Source: JBBDRV01 sp040905285
GTDB taxonomy: Bacteria; Bacteroidota; Rhodothermia; Balneolales; Balneolaceae
Length of the DNA stretch: 61,930 nt
Reading direction: 5' to 3'
NCBI GenBank assembly: GCA_040905285.1
Contig: JBBDRV010000010.1
Location: 1 to 61,930, forward strand
A model generated the notes under the pieces. That model was given only the letters and a program-made list of their open reading frames with translations, searched no databases and had not been told where the DNA came from. The number at the start of each line of letters is the position of its first letter. The stretch's first letter is position 1. Shown one piece after another: positions 7,561-16,161 of the stretch. Position numbers and translations under genes: made by a program.

Positions 7561-8447
7561 GTTTTCTGCATCAGAATACCTATGGAATAAAGTATGCCGA
7601 ACACAGTCATAAACCGGGCTGTATGCTCAAGCGTCTTATTCAGTACGGCTTTGTCATGGTGGAACCAAACTTCACGTAATATGAAAAGACCCAGGGGAAA
7701 AGCCAACAGCGGCAGAAAAACAGCTCCTGAATAGTGAAAGCCGGTATACAGGAACGGCAGTGTGGCATAGGCCAGGATGTGCATAGCCAGATATTCAAGT
7801 TTCAACGCCTGCTCACCGAGAAGAACCCCCAGGGTTCGTTTCCCGGCAAGGCGATCCTGGTCGATATCCCTCAGGTTGTTGACCACCAATATGTTGACAC
7901 ACAAGGCTCCTGCCGGAACGGATACCCAGAAGGCTTCAGCCGTCCACTGAAGTGTGTTTACGTAAAAAGTGCCTGTGACGGCTGCAAATCCGAAAAAAAG
8001 GAAAACAAAAATATCACCGAGTCCATTGTAGCCGAGAGGCCAGGGGCCGCCGGTATACAGGATGCCGAAAACAAGGGACAGCACCCCTATCCAGAAGATG
8101 ACCCATCCCCCGATCCAGACCAGGTACAGGCCCGAAAGAAAAGCGATGGCCATAACCAGTATGGCGGCCCTCAACATCGCCGGGGGGCGGACCAGACCCG
8201 AGGCGGTGGCTCGTTTGAAACCGATTCTCCGGTCGGTATCGGAACCTTTCCTGAAATCAAAATAGTCATTTGCAAAGTTGGTCCCGATCTGGATGGCAAG
8301 AGCGCAAAACAGGGCGACAGCAGTGGCTGCCGGTTGAAGCGAATCATGCCTCCATGCCAGGGAGGCTCCGACTAAAACGGGAATGAAAGCAGCTGCAAGC
8401 GTCTGGGGGCGCGCAGCTAAGAACCAGATTTTTATTTTTTCATTCAA
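7557..8447 (-). CDS. menA: 1,4-Dihydroxy-2-naphthoate polyprenyltransferase
   Basis: A 296-residue UbiA-family integral membrane enzyme that prenylates DHNA to demethylmenaquinone. The first aspartate-rich motif is NDYFDFRKGSD (60-70) and the second is NLRDIDQDRLAGKRTLG (191-207). About eight hydrophobic helices are visible. The N-terminus, WFLAARPQTLAAAFIPVLVG, is typical of MenA. It is the first gene of menA-menC-menE. Its 3' end overlaps menC by four bases. The 295-bp space upstream is shared with the divergent glnN; I see no exact promoter match on the minus strand there. Confidence 0.95.
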   Translation of the reverse strand: MNEKIKIWFLAARPQTLAAAFIPVLVGASLAWRHDSLQPAATAVALFCALAIQIGTNFANDYFDFRKGSDTDRRIGFKRATASGLVRPPAMLRAAILVMAIAFLSGLYLVWIGGWVIFWIGVLSLVFGILYTGGPWPLGYNGLGDIFVFLFFGFAAVTGTFYVNTLQWTAEAFWVSVPAGALCVNILVVNNLRDIDQDRLAGKRTLGVLLGEQALKLEYLAMHILAYATLPFLYTGFHYSGAVFLPLLAFPLGLFILREVWFHHDKAVLNKTLEHTARFMTVFGILYSIGILMQKT

Positions 8448-8621
8448 ATGTCAGCCGGTCTCGGTCTTTTCCAACCTATTCAAAAAAGCGGCTGAAAAGA
8501 TAATGAAAAAAACATCGCCTAAAAATATTCGGTATGTCTGCTGCAGTTCCGGAAATAACAGCGAATCATAAAATGGAAGCGCTATCATAACTTATAAATT
8601 AAAGTTTAACGTTTTGACGTA

Positions 8622-8637
8622 TTATTAAATTTAATAA
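8622..8637. promoter_or_regulatory. Perfect 16-bp AT-rich palindrome upstream of glnN
   Basis: TTATTAAATTTAATAA is its own reverse complement. It ends 24 bp before the -33 box of the glnN promoter, a position suited to an activator or repressor. It could also be a chance feature of AT-rich promoter DNA. Confidence 0.35.
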
Positions 8638-8661
8638 GGTATAACATATGTATTAATTAAT

Positions 8662-8692
8662 TTTGCATAAAGCGTAAATGACCTTATATTTG
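8662..8692 (+). promoter_or_regulatory. Bacteroidota-type promoter of glnN
   Basis: TTTG at 8662-8665 and TATATTTG at 8685-8692, separated by exactly 19 bp, match the Bacteroidota primary-sigma consensus TTTG-N19-TANNTTTG. The surroundings are very AT-rich. Transcription would start near 8698, leaving a leader of about 45 bases before the glnN ATG. Confidence 0.75.
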
Positions 8693-8742
8693 TTCCAGTC
8701 ATCAGAACTTCAACGAAGTTAAAAATACGAAGTACCGATTCT

Positions 8743-10923
8743 ATGAAATCAACACCTCGCTATGATACACTGGCTGCCGCAAGAGGCTGGAAGCCGCTCG
8801 GACCCGACAACGGAACCGGTGAAAAAATGAATATCACTGAAATATTCGGTGAAAACACCTTGAGTCTTGACGGACTGAAAGAACGCCTGTTAAAAGATGC
8901 ATGGAAAGGATTGAAGAAAACCATAGAGGAAGGAGAACCTCTGGACAGTTCTGTGGCTGATGCAGTGGCTATTGCAATGAAGGACTGGGCAACGGAAAAG
9001 GGGGCCACTCATTTCTCACACTGGTTTCAGCCACTGACAGGATTTACAGCCGAAAAGCACGACAGCTTTATCACTCCCAATGTCGGGGGCGGAGCCATCG
9101 CTGAATTTACCGGCAAGGAACTGATCCAGGGCGAGCCGGACGCCTCCAGTTTTCCCAGCGGGGGGTTGCGGCAGACGTTTGAAGCCCGCGGATATACCGC
9201 ATGGGATCCGACATCTCCCGTGTTTCTGGTTGAAAATCCCAACGGCACTTATCTGGCCATACCAACGGTGTTTGCATCGTGGATGGGAGATGCGCTGGAT
9301 CATAAAATCCCGCTTCTCAGATCCATAGAAGCACTTGACAAACAGTCCAAAAGGGCACTGGATCTTTTCGATGTGGAAGCACGCCGTGTGGTTTCCACCA
9401 TCGGCTGTGAACAGGAGTATTTCCTGATAGACCAGGAATTTTTCTACCGGCGCCCCGATCTGATGACGTCCGGCCGGACGCTGGTCGGAGCCAAGCCTCC
9501 GCGGGGCCAGGAGATGGATGACCATTATTTCGGTTCCATCCCGGAACGCGTTCTGTCCTTTATGCTGGAAGCTGAACGGGAACTTTACCGTCTCGGCATT
9601 CCGGTAAAAACCCGCCATAATGAAGTGGCACCGAGCCAGTTCGAAATTGCCCCCATTTTTGAAACCTGCAACATTGCGGCCGATCATCAGCAGCTGATGA
9701 TGCTGACTCTGAAGCGGGTGGCCAGAAATTATGGAATGGAATGCATCCTGCATGAAAAGCCGTTTGACGGCCTTAACGGCAGCGGGAAACACCTGAACTG
9801 GTCCCTGTCGACAAGCAGCGGCATCAACTTGCTGGATCCCGGCGACAATCCCCACAAGAACATGCGCTTCCTGTTTTTCTTCGGGGCTGTGCTGAGAGGG
9901 GTCCATAAGCATCAGGACCTGTTGAGGATTGCGATAGCCAGCGCCGCCAACGATCACCGTCTGGGCGCCAATGAAGCCCCGCCGGCCATCATATCAGCCT
10001 TTGTCGGTGAGCAGCTCGAGGATGTCGTCAATCAGCTTCTGAATGGCGGTTTGAAAGAATCGAAGCAGGGCGGTTTGCTCGGACTCGGATCACCGGTTTT
10101 ACCCAAGATTCCGCTTCATGCGGGAGACCGGAACCGTACTTCTCCGTTTGCCTTTACAGGCAACAAGTTTGAATTCAGGGCTGTGGGCTCAAGCCAGTCC
10201 ATTTCGTTTCCTATTGTCGTTCTCAATACCATTGTAGCTGATGCACTTGATGAACTCTGCAATGAACTGGAAGAATCCGTCGGGGAAAAAGGTCTTGAAG
10301 AATCCCTCAGGGAGGTGCTGAGAAAAAGCTTGAGTGATTCAAGGAATATTATTTTTAACGGAGACGGCTATTCCGGGGAATGGGAAAAAGAAGCTGCCGA
10401 CCGCGGATTGCTGAATCTGCGCTCGACCGCCGACGCGCTGCCGAAGCTGACAGATCAAAAGAACCTCGATCTGTTCGGTAAATTCGATGTTCTGAGCGAG
10501 CGTGAGATCCGTTCCCGCCAGGAGATCTGGGCGGAACAGTATGTGACAACTCTTAATATCGAGGTTGATACGACTGAAGCGATGGCCAGAACCATGATCT
10601 TTCCTGCAGCTGTCCGTTATATCAATGAACTGGCTGCCGCAGTGGTCAGGACCAAAGAGCTGGAGATTAATAACAGCGGTTCCGATTCGATGCTGAAAAT
10701 CGTCAATGAAGCATTGAACACCCTCGGTTCATCTCTTGAAAAACTGAGGGCCGTTCAGGGAAAAATCAGCAATGACGATTTACTGAAGAAGGGAAAGGAG
10801 TATCGTGAAAAAATCATTCCGGTTATGAATGAGATACGAGACTCGGTCGACCTGCTTGAACGGTATGTTGCCGATGACTTCTGGCCGCTGCCGATTTATC
10901 GGGAGATGCTGTTTGTGAAATGA
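8743..10923 (+). CDS. glnN: Glutamine synthetase type III
   Basis: A 726-residue GSIII that makes glutamine from glutamate, ammonium and ATP. The length fits type III (about 700-730 residues) rather than type I (about 470). Active-site segments are GCEQEYF at about 221-227, NEVAPSQFEIAPIFE at about 292-306, and GSGKHLNWSLS at about 346-356. The type III C-terminal extension with the EKLRAVQGK helix is present. The ATG at 8743 follows the promoter by about 45 bases; an in-frame ATG at 8828 is a weaker alternative. It lies on the opposite strand between the two halves of the menaquinone cluster and has its own terminator. Confidence 0.96.
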   Translation: MKSTPRYDTLAAARGWKPLGPDNGTGEKMNITEIFGENTLSLDGLKERLLKDAWKGLKKTIEEGEPLDSSVADAVAIAMKDWATEKGATHFSHWFQPLTGFTAEKHDSFITPNVGGGAIAEFTGKELIQGEPDASSFPSGGLRQTFEARGYTAWDPTSPVFLVENPNGTYLAIPTVFASWMGDALDHKIPLLRSIEALDKQSKRALDLFDVEARRVVSTIGCEQEYFLIDQEFFYRRPDLMTSGRTLVGAKPPRGQEMDDHYFGSIPERVLSFMLEAERELYRLGIPVKTRHNEVAPSQFEIAPIFETCNIAADHQQLMMLTLKRVARNYGMECILHEKPFDGLNGSGKHLNWSLSTSSGINLLDPGDNPHKNMRFLFFFGAVLRGVHKHQDLLRIAIASAANDHRLGANEAPPAIISAFVGEQLEDVVNQLLNGGLKESKQGGLLGLGSPVLPKIPLHAGDRNRTSPFAFTGNKFEFRAVGSSQSISFPIVVLNTIVADALDELCNELEESVGEKGLEESLREVLRKSLSDSRNIIFNGDGYSGEWEKEAADRGLLNLRSTADALPKLTDQKNLDLFGKFDVLSEREIRSRQEIWAEQYVTTLNIEVDTTEAMARTMIFPAAVRYINELAAAVVRTKELEINNSGSDSMLKIVNEALNTLGSSLEKLRAVQGKISNDDLLKKGKEYREKIIPVMNEIRDSVDLLERYVADDFWPLPIYREMLFVK

Positions 10924-11009
10924 TCCGTGAGTCGACAGGTTGTAGCCTGCAGATCCCACAGCCTGTAAACGCACAGACTACAGGAAATCAAACAACAGTT
11001 ACTGATATT

Positions 11010-11041
11010 AAAGCCCCCGCTGCCTCAAGGCCGGGGGCTTT
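11010..11041. terminator. Intrinsic terminator between convergent glnN and menB
   Basis: AAAGCCCCCG (11010-11019) and CGGGGGCTTT (11032-11041) form a perfect 10-bp stem with a 12-base loop. It is followed on the plus strand by AATTTTG. It lies between the convergent ends of glnN and menB and can serve both. Confidence 0.75.
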
Positions 11042-11078
11042 AATTTTGTGCTGTGTTGTGCCCCGATACCGTTGCCCC

Positions 11079-11912
11079 TTATAATGAAATCCAGGGAAAG
11101 GGGCTGTAATCCGGTTTCCGCTTCTCGAGAAAAGCGTTGCGTCCTTCTTCGGCTTCATCAGTCATGTAGGCCAGCCGGGTGGCTTCACCTGCAAATACCT
11201 GCTGTCCGACCAGTCCGTCATCCGCCATATTGAAGGCGAACTTGATCATCCGTATGGCTGTCGGACTTTTTTCCAGTATTTCCCCTGCCCACCTCACAGC
11301 CGTCTCTTCCAGCTCATCATGTGGCACGGCTTCATTGACCATTCCCATGGCAACGGCTTCCTGTGCTGAATAGCTGCGGCCCAGAAAGAATATTTCCCGG
11401 GCTCTCTTCTGGCCGATCTGCCGGGCAAGCAGTGCTGAGCCGAATCCGCCGTCAAAGCTGGCTACATCCGCGTCTGTCTGTTTAAAAACGGCATGTTCCA
11501 GACTGGCCAGGCTGAGGTCGCATACCACATGAAGGCTGTGTCCACCCCCCACAGCCCAGCCGGGTATGACACAGATCACTACTTTGGACATAAACCGGAT
11601 CAGTCTCTGGATATCCAACACGTTCAGGCGGGCTATCCCGTCATCTCCCCTGTATCCGGTTTTGCTGCGTACTTTCTGGTCACCTCCCGAGCAGAATGCA
11701 TGGACCCCGTCTCCGGCCGGACCTTCCCCGGTCAGCAGTATGACGCCTGTCCTGGTGTCTTCCCGGGCATCCGTAAGGGCTTCCTGCAGTTCAAACAGTG
11801 TTTTCGGGCGGAATGCATTGCGAACTTCAGGGCGGTTGAATGCAATGCGGGCAATCCCGTCCATCTTACCATACGTAATGTCTTCGTAGTCTTTTACTTT
11901 TTTCCAGTTCAT
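11079..11912 (-). CDS. menB: 1,4-Dihydroxy-2-naphthoyl-CoA synthase
   Basis: A 277-residue crotonase-fold enzyme that closes the naphthoquinone ring from OSB-CoA. The substrate-binding stretch AFCSGGDQKVR is at about 72-82, the oxyanion-hole segment PGWAVGGGHSLH at 117-128, and the active-site segment QTDADVASFDGG at 145-156. Asp147 stands where E. coli-type (bicarbonate-dependent) enzymes have glycine, so this is a type II MenB with a built-in carboxylate, as in mycobacteria. The ATG overlaps the menH stop by four bases (ATGA, 11909-11912), which supports the start. It is the last gene of menF-D-H-B. Confidence 0.96.
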   Translation of the reverse strand: MNWKKVKDYEDITYGKMDGIARIAFNRPEVRNAFRPKTLFELQEALTDAREDTRTGVILLTGEGPAGDGVHAFCSGGDQKVRSKTGYRGDDGIARLNVLDIQRLIRFMSKVVICVIPGWAVGGGHSLHVVCDLSLASLEHAVFKQTDADVASFDGGFGSALLARQIGQKRAREIFFLGRSYSAQEAVAMGMVNEAVPHDELEETAVRWAGEILEKSPTAIRMIKFAFNMADDGLVGQQVFAGEATRLAYMTDEAEEGRNAFLEKRKPDYSPFPWISL

Positions 11913-12721
11913 ATGTTCAGTCCGTTAATGAAGTTTTCTATTTCCTTTAGCACTGTCCCGGGTTGATCCCGGTGTACCCTGTGTGATGCTCCGTCAACAA
12001 TCCTGGAGGTGGCAGCCGGCATTTCAGCCTCCATCCGCTGATGAATGGAGATGAACTTGTCATCCCCGCGGCCCGCAAGAAGAAGGGACGGGACATGCAG
12101 GGACGGCAGTTGCTGAAAAACCGGCTGCATGGCTCCGCTGCCGAAGCCGCGCAGGCACGCCGCCATATAAGCCGGATTCTGTAGTTCCATGATGTTTTCG
12201 TACTCAGTCGCCGTGCCCGCTCCACCGCTTCTGAACAGGGGCTTTTGCTGCCAGTCCCTGAGGAATGCCGGGAAATCCTGTTCTATTGCAGCCGCACGCT
12301 CTTCATCGAGTTTTCGCCGGTTCCGGCGCTCCCGCCGGTCGGGGATGCCGGGGGACGTGCTTTCCAGGATCATGCCGTCCATTAAACCGGGATCGCTTAC
12401 TGTCAGTTGCAGCGCCAGCCGGCCGCCCATGCTGTACCCGTAAAGGATGAGAGGGGAAAGGCGGAGGCGGTCCAGAATGGATTTCAGGTCGTTCAGCTGA
12501 TTTCCCGTTATATACCGTTTTGGATCTTCGGAGCCGCTGGTCCGTCCGTGACCGGCCAGGTCCAGTGTGACGGGGTTGCAGAATTCCGCCAGTCTGTCCG
12601 TGAGACAGCTGAACCCCCCGCCGGATCCCATGAACCCGTGTAAAAAAAGGATATACGGAAGGTCCTTCCTGTTCTGAAGAATGTCGGCATAATAGGAAAT
12701 CTGACCGGTATAAAGTTTCAC
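11909..12721 (-). CDS. menH: SHCHC synthase, alpha/beta hydrolase fold
   Basis: A 270-residue alpha/beta hydrolase expected to eliminate pyruvate from SEPHCHC to give SHCHC. Visible are the oxyanion segment LHGFMGSGG (27-35), the nucleophile elbow GYSMGG with Ser97, and the catalytic histidine in GASHRVHRDQP (His247). The conserved arginine of the MenH lid is harder to place by eye. The match to MenH rests on these motifs together with its position directly between menD and menB; alone it would be called only a hydrolase. It begins 18 bp after the menD stop and overlaps menB by four bases. Confidence 0.9.
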   Translation of the reverse strand: MKLYTGQISYYADILQNRKDLPYILFLHGFMGSGGGFSCLTDRLAEFCNPVTLDLAGHGRTSGSEDPKRYITGNQLNDLKSILDRLRLSPLILYGYSMGGRLALQLTVSDPGLMDGMILESTSPGIPDRRERRNRRKLDEERAAAIEQDFPAFLRDWQQKPLFRSGGAGTATEYENIMELQNPAYMAACLRGFGSGAMQPVFQQLPSLHVPSLLLAGRGDDKFISIHQRMEAEMPAATSRIVDGASHRVHRDQPGTVLKEIENFINGLNI

Positions 12722-12739
12722 AACATAGCCTTCTGAAGT

Positions 12740-14461
12740 TTATGGCAGGGACTGACGCTCTCTGTCACTGTTCCACAGCAAATGGCGCAGATTCATGGAT
12801 TCCGCGGGATCGGTTCTGCACTCGATGAGAAGATTCCCTTTCAGATCCAGGTCACCGGGAGTCAGGCTGTCCATTTTTTCCCGTGTGTCAATCAGAAGAT
12901 GAGGAAGATTGTGAGCTTTGGCAAGATGGGGTATCGATACCTCCTGCGGTGTTTCAAAGTAGTCGCTGTAATAGTCGGACCGGCCGTAAACCGGCAGCAT
13001 CCGGAAGATATTGCCGCCCCGGTTGTTAATAACTACAATAATCACAGGATGGTCCAGCTTTTGAATGCCGGCCAGGGCATTGCTGTCGTGGAGGAAAGCC
13101 AGATCGCCGATGTAGACAGCTGTTCTTTCCGATTTCCCCCGGCTGATCCCGATGCCCGTGGAAAGTACACCGTCTATGCCTGCAGCACCACGGTTTACAT
13201 AGGTCCGGTTGAGAGGGCCGGAACGGCGGCTGAAAAGGGCAAGGTCACGGACGGTGAAGGAGTTGGAAACCATGATGTTCCAGCTATCTTTAAAAATACC
13301 GGAGAAGAAATGATACACATGCCCGTCCGTCAGTTTTTCTGTCACGGACAGCCGCTCTTCCAGTATCTCTTCCGCCCCGCTGTCAAGGCGGATCCAGGAT
13401 TTGAGCCAGGCATCCTTTTTTTCCTGAATCCCCGACAGATCCAAAAGGTTCCTGTTTAAAAGTATGCGGTGGTCCACCCTTGCCGCGCTGTCCTGCCACG
13501 TATCGCGGCTCAGCAGCTGGATGACGGGGCTGCCCGGGTTTTCCTTCTCTATTTCCCTGAATAACGGATTGGTCGGTTCGTCACCGGTCCTGAATATCAG
13601 GTCCGGCTGCCGGTCCGGGCCGGAACGGCCCGAATTCAGCAACAGGCCGTACCTGCTGATCATCTTTCCGGAGGAACCGGTGTGAGAGCCGGGCTCAGCA
13701 AAAACAGGCATGTTCAGACGTTCTGCAAGTGCGTTTACCGTATTGCCGGCAGAACGGTATGCTTCGTCGGGGCCTGCAAAGAGAACGGGTTTTTCCGACT
13801 GGTTGATCTTTCTGATTACGTCTTCAGGAAAGGGCTGTACAGCCGGTTTTTTCACCTCCGGAAGCTGTCCTGCCCGGGGGGCTTCAACCTGTTTCATATT
13901 CCGGGCCTTTTCGAGTTTCAGGGTCTCCTGCGAGGGTTCAAGGGGTTTTCGGAAAGGGGCGTTTATATGGACGGGTCCGCTATTCTCCACAGAGGTAAAG
14001 ACGGACTGGCGGGCAAGCAGTTCCAGTCTGCCGAGATCTTCATCACCCCCGGCGGGCTCCCCGAGTTCGTGAAACATGAGTACGCTGTCGCCAAACAGTT
14101 TTATCTGATCGACCGTTTGAGAGCTGCCGGTGCCGCGCAGGTGCGGGGGGCGGTCCGCAGAAATAATGATTAGGGGGATACCCGAATGCCTGGCTTCAAT
14201 AACGGCCGGATAATAGTTGGCTGCTGCCGTACCCGAGGTACAGACAAGTATGGCAGGGCGGCCGGTGGCTTTGCCCGCGCCAAGCGCCTGGAAGGAAGCA
14301 GATCGTTCGTCGAGGATAATGTGTTTACTGAAGCCGGGATGGAGCGCCGCACCGAGCACCAGGGGGGTTGACCTGGAACCGGGGGAGATAAAGACGTGTC
14401 GTATGCCTTCGGTATAAAATGCCCTGAACAGAAATGATGTCCAGGAAAGAGGGTCGTACAT
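12740..14461 (-). CDS. menD: SEPHCHC synthase (thiamine diphosphate enzyme)
   Basis: A 573-residue ThDP-dependent enzyme joining isochorismate to the succinyl semialdehyde unit from 2-oxoglutarate. The N-terminal domain has ISPGSRSTPLV and SADRPPHLRG...QTVDQ, typical of MenD. The C-terminal ThDP domain has RGAAGIDGVLSTGIG, IGDLAFLHD and the metal-binding INNRGGNIFRMLP. The frame is open to an ATG at 14500 inside menF. The ATG at 14461, 10 bp after the menF stop, gives the usual short N-terminus (MYDPLSWTSFLFRAF) and is preferred. It is the second gene of the menF-D-H-B unit. Confidence 0.94.
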   Translation of the reverse strand: MYDPLSWTSFLFRAFYTEGIRHVFISPGSRSTPLVLGAALHPGFSKHIILDERSASFQALGAGKATGRPAILVCTSGTAAANYYPAVIEARHSGIPLIIISADRPPHLRGTGSSQTVDQIKLFGDSVLMFHELGEPAGGDEDLGRLELLARQSVFTSVENSGPVHINAPFRKPLEPSQETLKLEKARNMKQVEAPRAGQLPEVKKPAVQPFPEDVIRKINQSEKPVLFAGPDEAYRSAGNTVNALAERLNMPVFAEPGSHTGSSGKMISRYGLLLNSGRSGPDRQPDLIFRTGDEPTNPLFREIEKENPGSPVIQLLSRDTWQDSAARVDHRILLNRNLLDLSGIQEKKDAWLKSWIRLDSGAEEILEERLSVTEKLTDGHVYHFFSGIFKDSWNIMVSNSFTVRDLALFSRRSGPLNRTYVNRGAAGIDGVLSTGIGISRGKSERTAVYIGDLAFLHDSNALAGIQKLDHPVIIVVINNRGGNIFRMLPVYGRSDYYSDYFETPQEVSIPHLAKAHNLPHLLIDTREKMDSLTPGDLDLKGNLLIECRTDPAESMNLRHLLWNSDRERQSLP

Positions 14462-14471
14462 GATTGTCTGG

Positions 14472-16025
14472 CTAGTCGTTGGTGGCCTGCTTGAGGGCAT
14501 TGAGAACCGGATTGAGTTTCATTTCCGTCTCATTCCATTCTTTTTCCGGATTGGAGTCCTGTACAATACCGGATCCTGCATACAGCCGGGCCTGCCGCCG
14601 GTCTATCCATGCACTACGGATGGCAACGGCAAACTCACCGGCACCGGAGAATGTAAACCAGCCCACGGGCCCGGCATACCAGCCGCGGTCCATGTCCTCG
14701 ATCTCATTGATATAGGGGACAGAGGAGCGCTTGGGAAATCCACCGACAGCAGGGGTCGGATGCAGGTTCCCTGCAAGTTCGTGGATGGAGGTTTCCTTTT
14801 TTATCTCTGCATAAATCGGTGTATAGAGGTGCTGCAGGTTATTCAGCTTTTTAATGACGGGCTGACGGCGGTGATCCAGCCGGAGGGCAAACGGCCTGAG
14901 GGTGTTGCGGATATCCTCGACGACAAAATTATGTTCGGAACGTTCCTTGCTGCTTTCCATCAGGGCCTGGCCAAGTGCGACATCCTCCATGGTGCTGTTC
15001 CCGCGGGATGTACTTCCGGCCAGGCCTTCTGTCAGTACTTTATTCCTCCTCAGCGAAATCAGCCGTTCCGGTGAAGCGCCTATAAAGGACGGCCCGTTTT
15101 TGGCAGAGATCATAAAGTTAAAACATTCGGGGAAACGGTGTCTCAGATGATCCATTACACGGGGTACCCGTATGGGCTTTTCCGCCTGAAAGTCCAGATG
15201 CCGTGCAATTACAATTTTCTGAAACGTACCGTCGGCGATCATCTGCATGGACCGGTCTACCTGTTTTCGCCAGTCGGCAAACGAGTTGGACGGCCGGGCC
15301 AGCTGATATTTGTGTCTGCTGTTGTCCGGCCTGCCATCCGGATTTCTGCTGCAGCGGGAATCCGGTCCGTTTCCATTGCTGCCATTCCCGCCGGGACCGG
15401 TGCTGTTCCGGTACCCCGCATCTCCATTGCCGTACGAGGGGTTGCTGTCGGAACAATTTCCTGTTTTAATCCGCCTGCATCGGTTTTTAAAACTGAAAAT
15501 CATTCTTTCCAGCTCATTCAGGAGTGAATCCTGTTTTTTGCCGCAAATCCGGACGGTCAGGGTGAGCAGACAGGTGCTGCCGGACCGGATGAGGGACCAG
15601 TCGGGTAGCAGAAACCGGGCGGCCCCGAAATTCTTCCACCTGTTCTGGATATTGTGGTCGGAAAAGGAATAGCCGCCCAGCAGTACAGGTTCCGCAAGCG
15701 CATGGTTGGCGGAAGAAGCGGCAATATGTTTTCTTTTGAGTTGCCGGCTCTGTTCACTGATCTCCTTAAACCGGTTTGCACCGGTCGCCTTCAATATGAC
15801 GGCAGCCCCGCCTGAGGCAATGGCAAACCGGCGTGCCGGCTGCTCCCAGTAGTACTGCTCTCCCGGCCCCGTTTTTTCAAGATAGGAGAGGGGATCGATC
15901 TCCTGTACCGACAGGGAATAGGACAGCCATTCTTTATCATGATGTGCCTCAAGAAGATCCCGCAGGAGGCGGGTATCAATTTCTTCAATGTACGTCCCGG
16001 CTTTTTGGCGCCGATGATTATACAT
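14472..16025 (-). CDS. menF: Isochorismate synthase
   Basis: A 517-residue chorismate-binding enzyme that feeds menaquinone synthesis. The catalytic domain is about 245-517: FQKIVIARHLDF with the base Lys270, then FIGASPERLIS, LTEGLAGSTSRG, SKERSEHNFVVEDI, LHPTPAVGGFPK and GWYAGPVGWF. The N-terminal domain is present but diverged. Between them, at about 188-238, is a low-complexity linker rich in Asn, Gly, Ser, Pro and Arg, not expected in the family, which joins the two domains. The start ATG at 16025 is directly preceded by a tandem repeat. It is the first gene of menF-D-H-B. Salicylate or enterobactin-type isochorismate synthases are the alternative, but the neighbours settle it. Confidence 0.94.
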   Translation of the reverse strand: MYNHRRQKAGTYIEEIDTRLLRDLLEAHHDKEWLSYSLSVQEIDPLSYLEKTGPGEQYYWEQPARRFAIASGGAAVILKATGANRFKEISEQSRQLKRKHIAASSANHALAEPVLLGGYSFSDHNIQNRWKNFGAARFLLPDWSLIRSGSTCLLTLTVRICGKKQDSLLNELERMIFSFKNRCRRIKTGNCSDSNPSYGNGDAGYRNSTGPGGNGSNGNGPDSRCSRNPDGRPDNSRHKYQLARPSNSFADWRKQVDRSMQMIADGTFQKIVIARHLDFQAEKPIRVPRVMDHLRHRFPECFNFMISAKNGPSFIGASPERLISLRRNKVLTEGLAGSTSRGNSTMEDVALGQALMESSKERSEHNFVVEDIRNTLRPFALRLDHRRQPVIKKLNNLQHLYTPIYAEIKKETSIHELAGNLHPTPAVGGFPKRSSVPYINEIEDMDRGWYAGPVGWFTFSGAGEFAVAIRSAWIDRRQARLYAGSGIVQDSNPEKEWNETEMKLNPVLNALKQATND

Positions 16026-16036
16026 GCTTTATCTGG

Positions 16037-16064
16037 ATTGTTTGAACGTCATTGTTTGAACGTC
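16037..16064. repeat. Perfect 14-bp tandem duplication just upstream of menF
   Basis: ATTGTTTGAACGTC occurs at 16037-16050 and 16051-16064, starting 12 bp before the menF ATG on the minus strand. It lies in the menF leader. The string CATGCTTT also recurs three times between 16023 and 16090. Confidence 0.85.
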
Positions 16065-16091
16065 AGCATGCTTTCCATGTCATGCTTTCAG

Positions 16092-16115
16092 TATTTTCAA
16101 TATAAATTGAAAATA
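16092..16115. promoter_or_regulatory. Perfect 10-bp inverted repeat upstream of the menFDHB operon
   Basis: TATTTTCAAT and ATTGAAAATA surround a 4-base spacer (ATAA). It lies about 70-90 bp upstream of menF, in the 136-bp gap after the DUF4290-like gene. It could be an operator or part of an AT-rich promoter. No exact TTTG/TANNTTTG pair was found here, and there is no T run suited to termination. Confidence 0.4.
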
Positions 16116-16161
16116 AGGGAATCCAAAGAAGAAACTGCCTGCTCCAATCTGCTGCCTGCTC

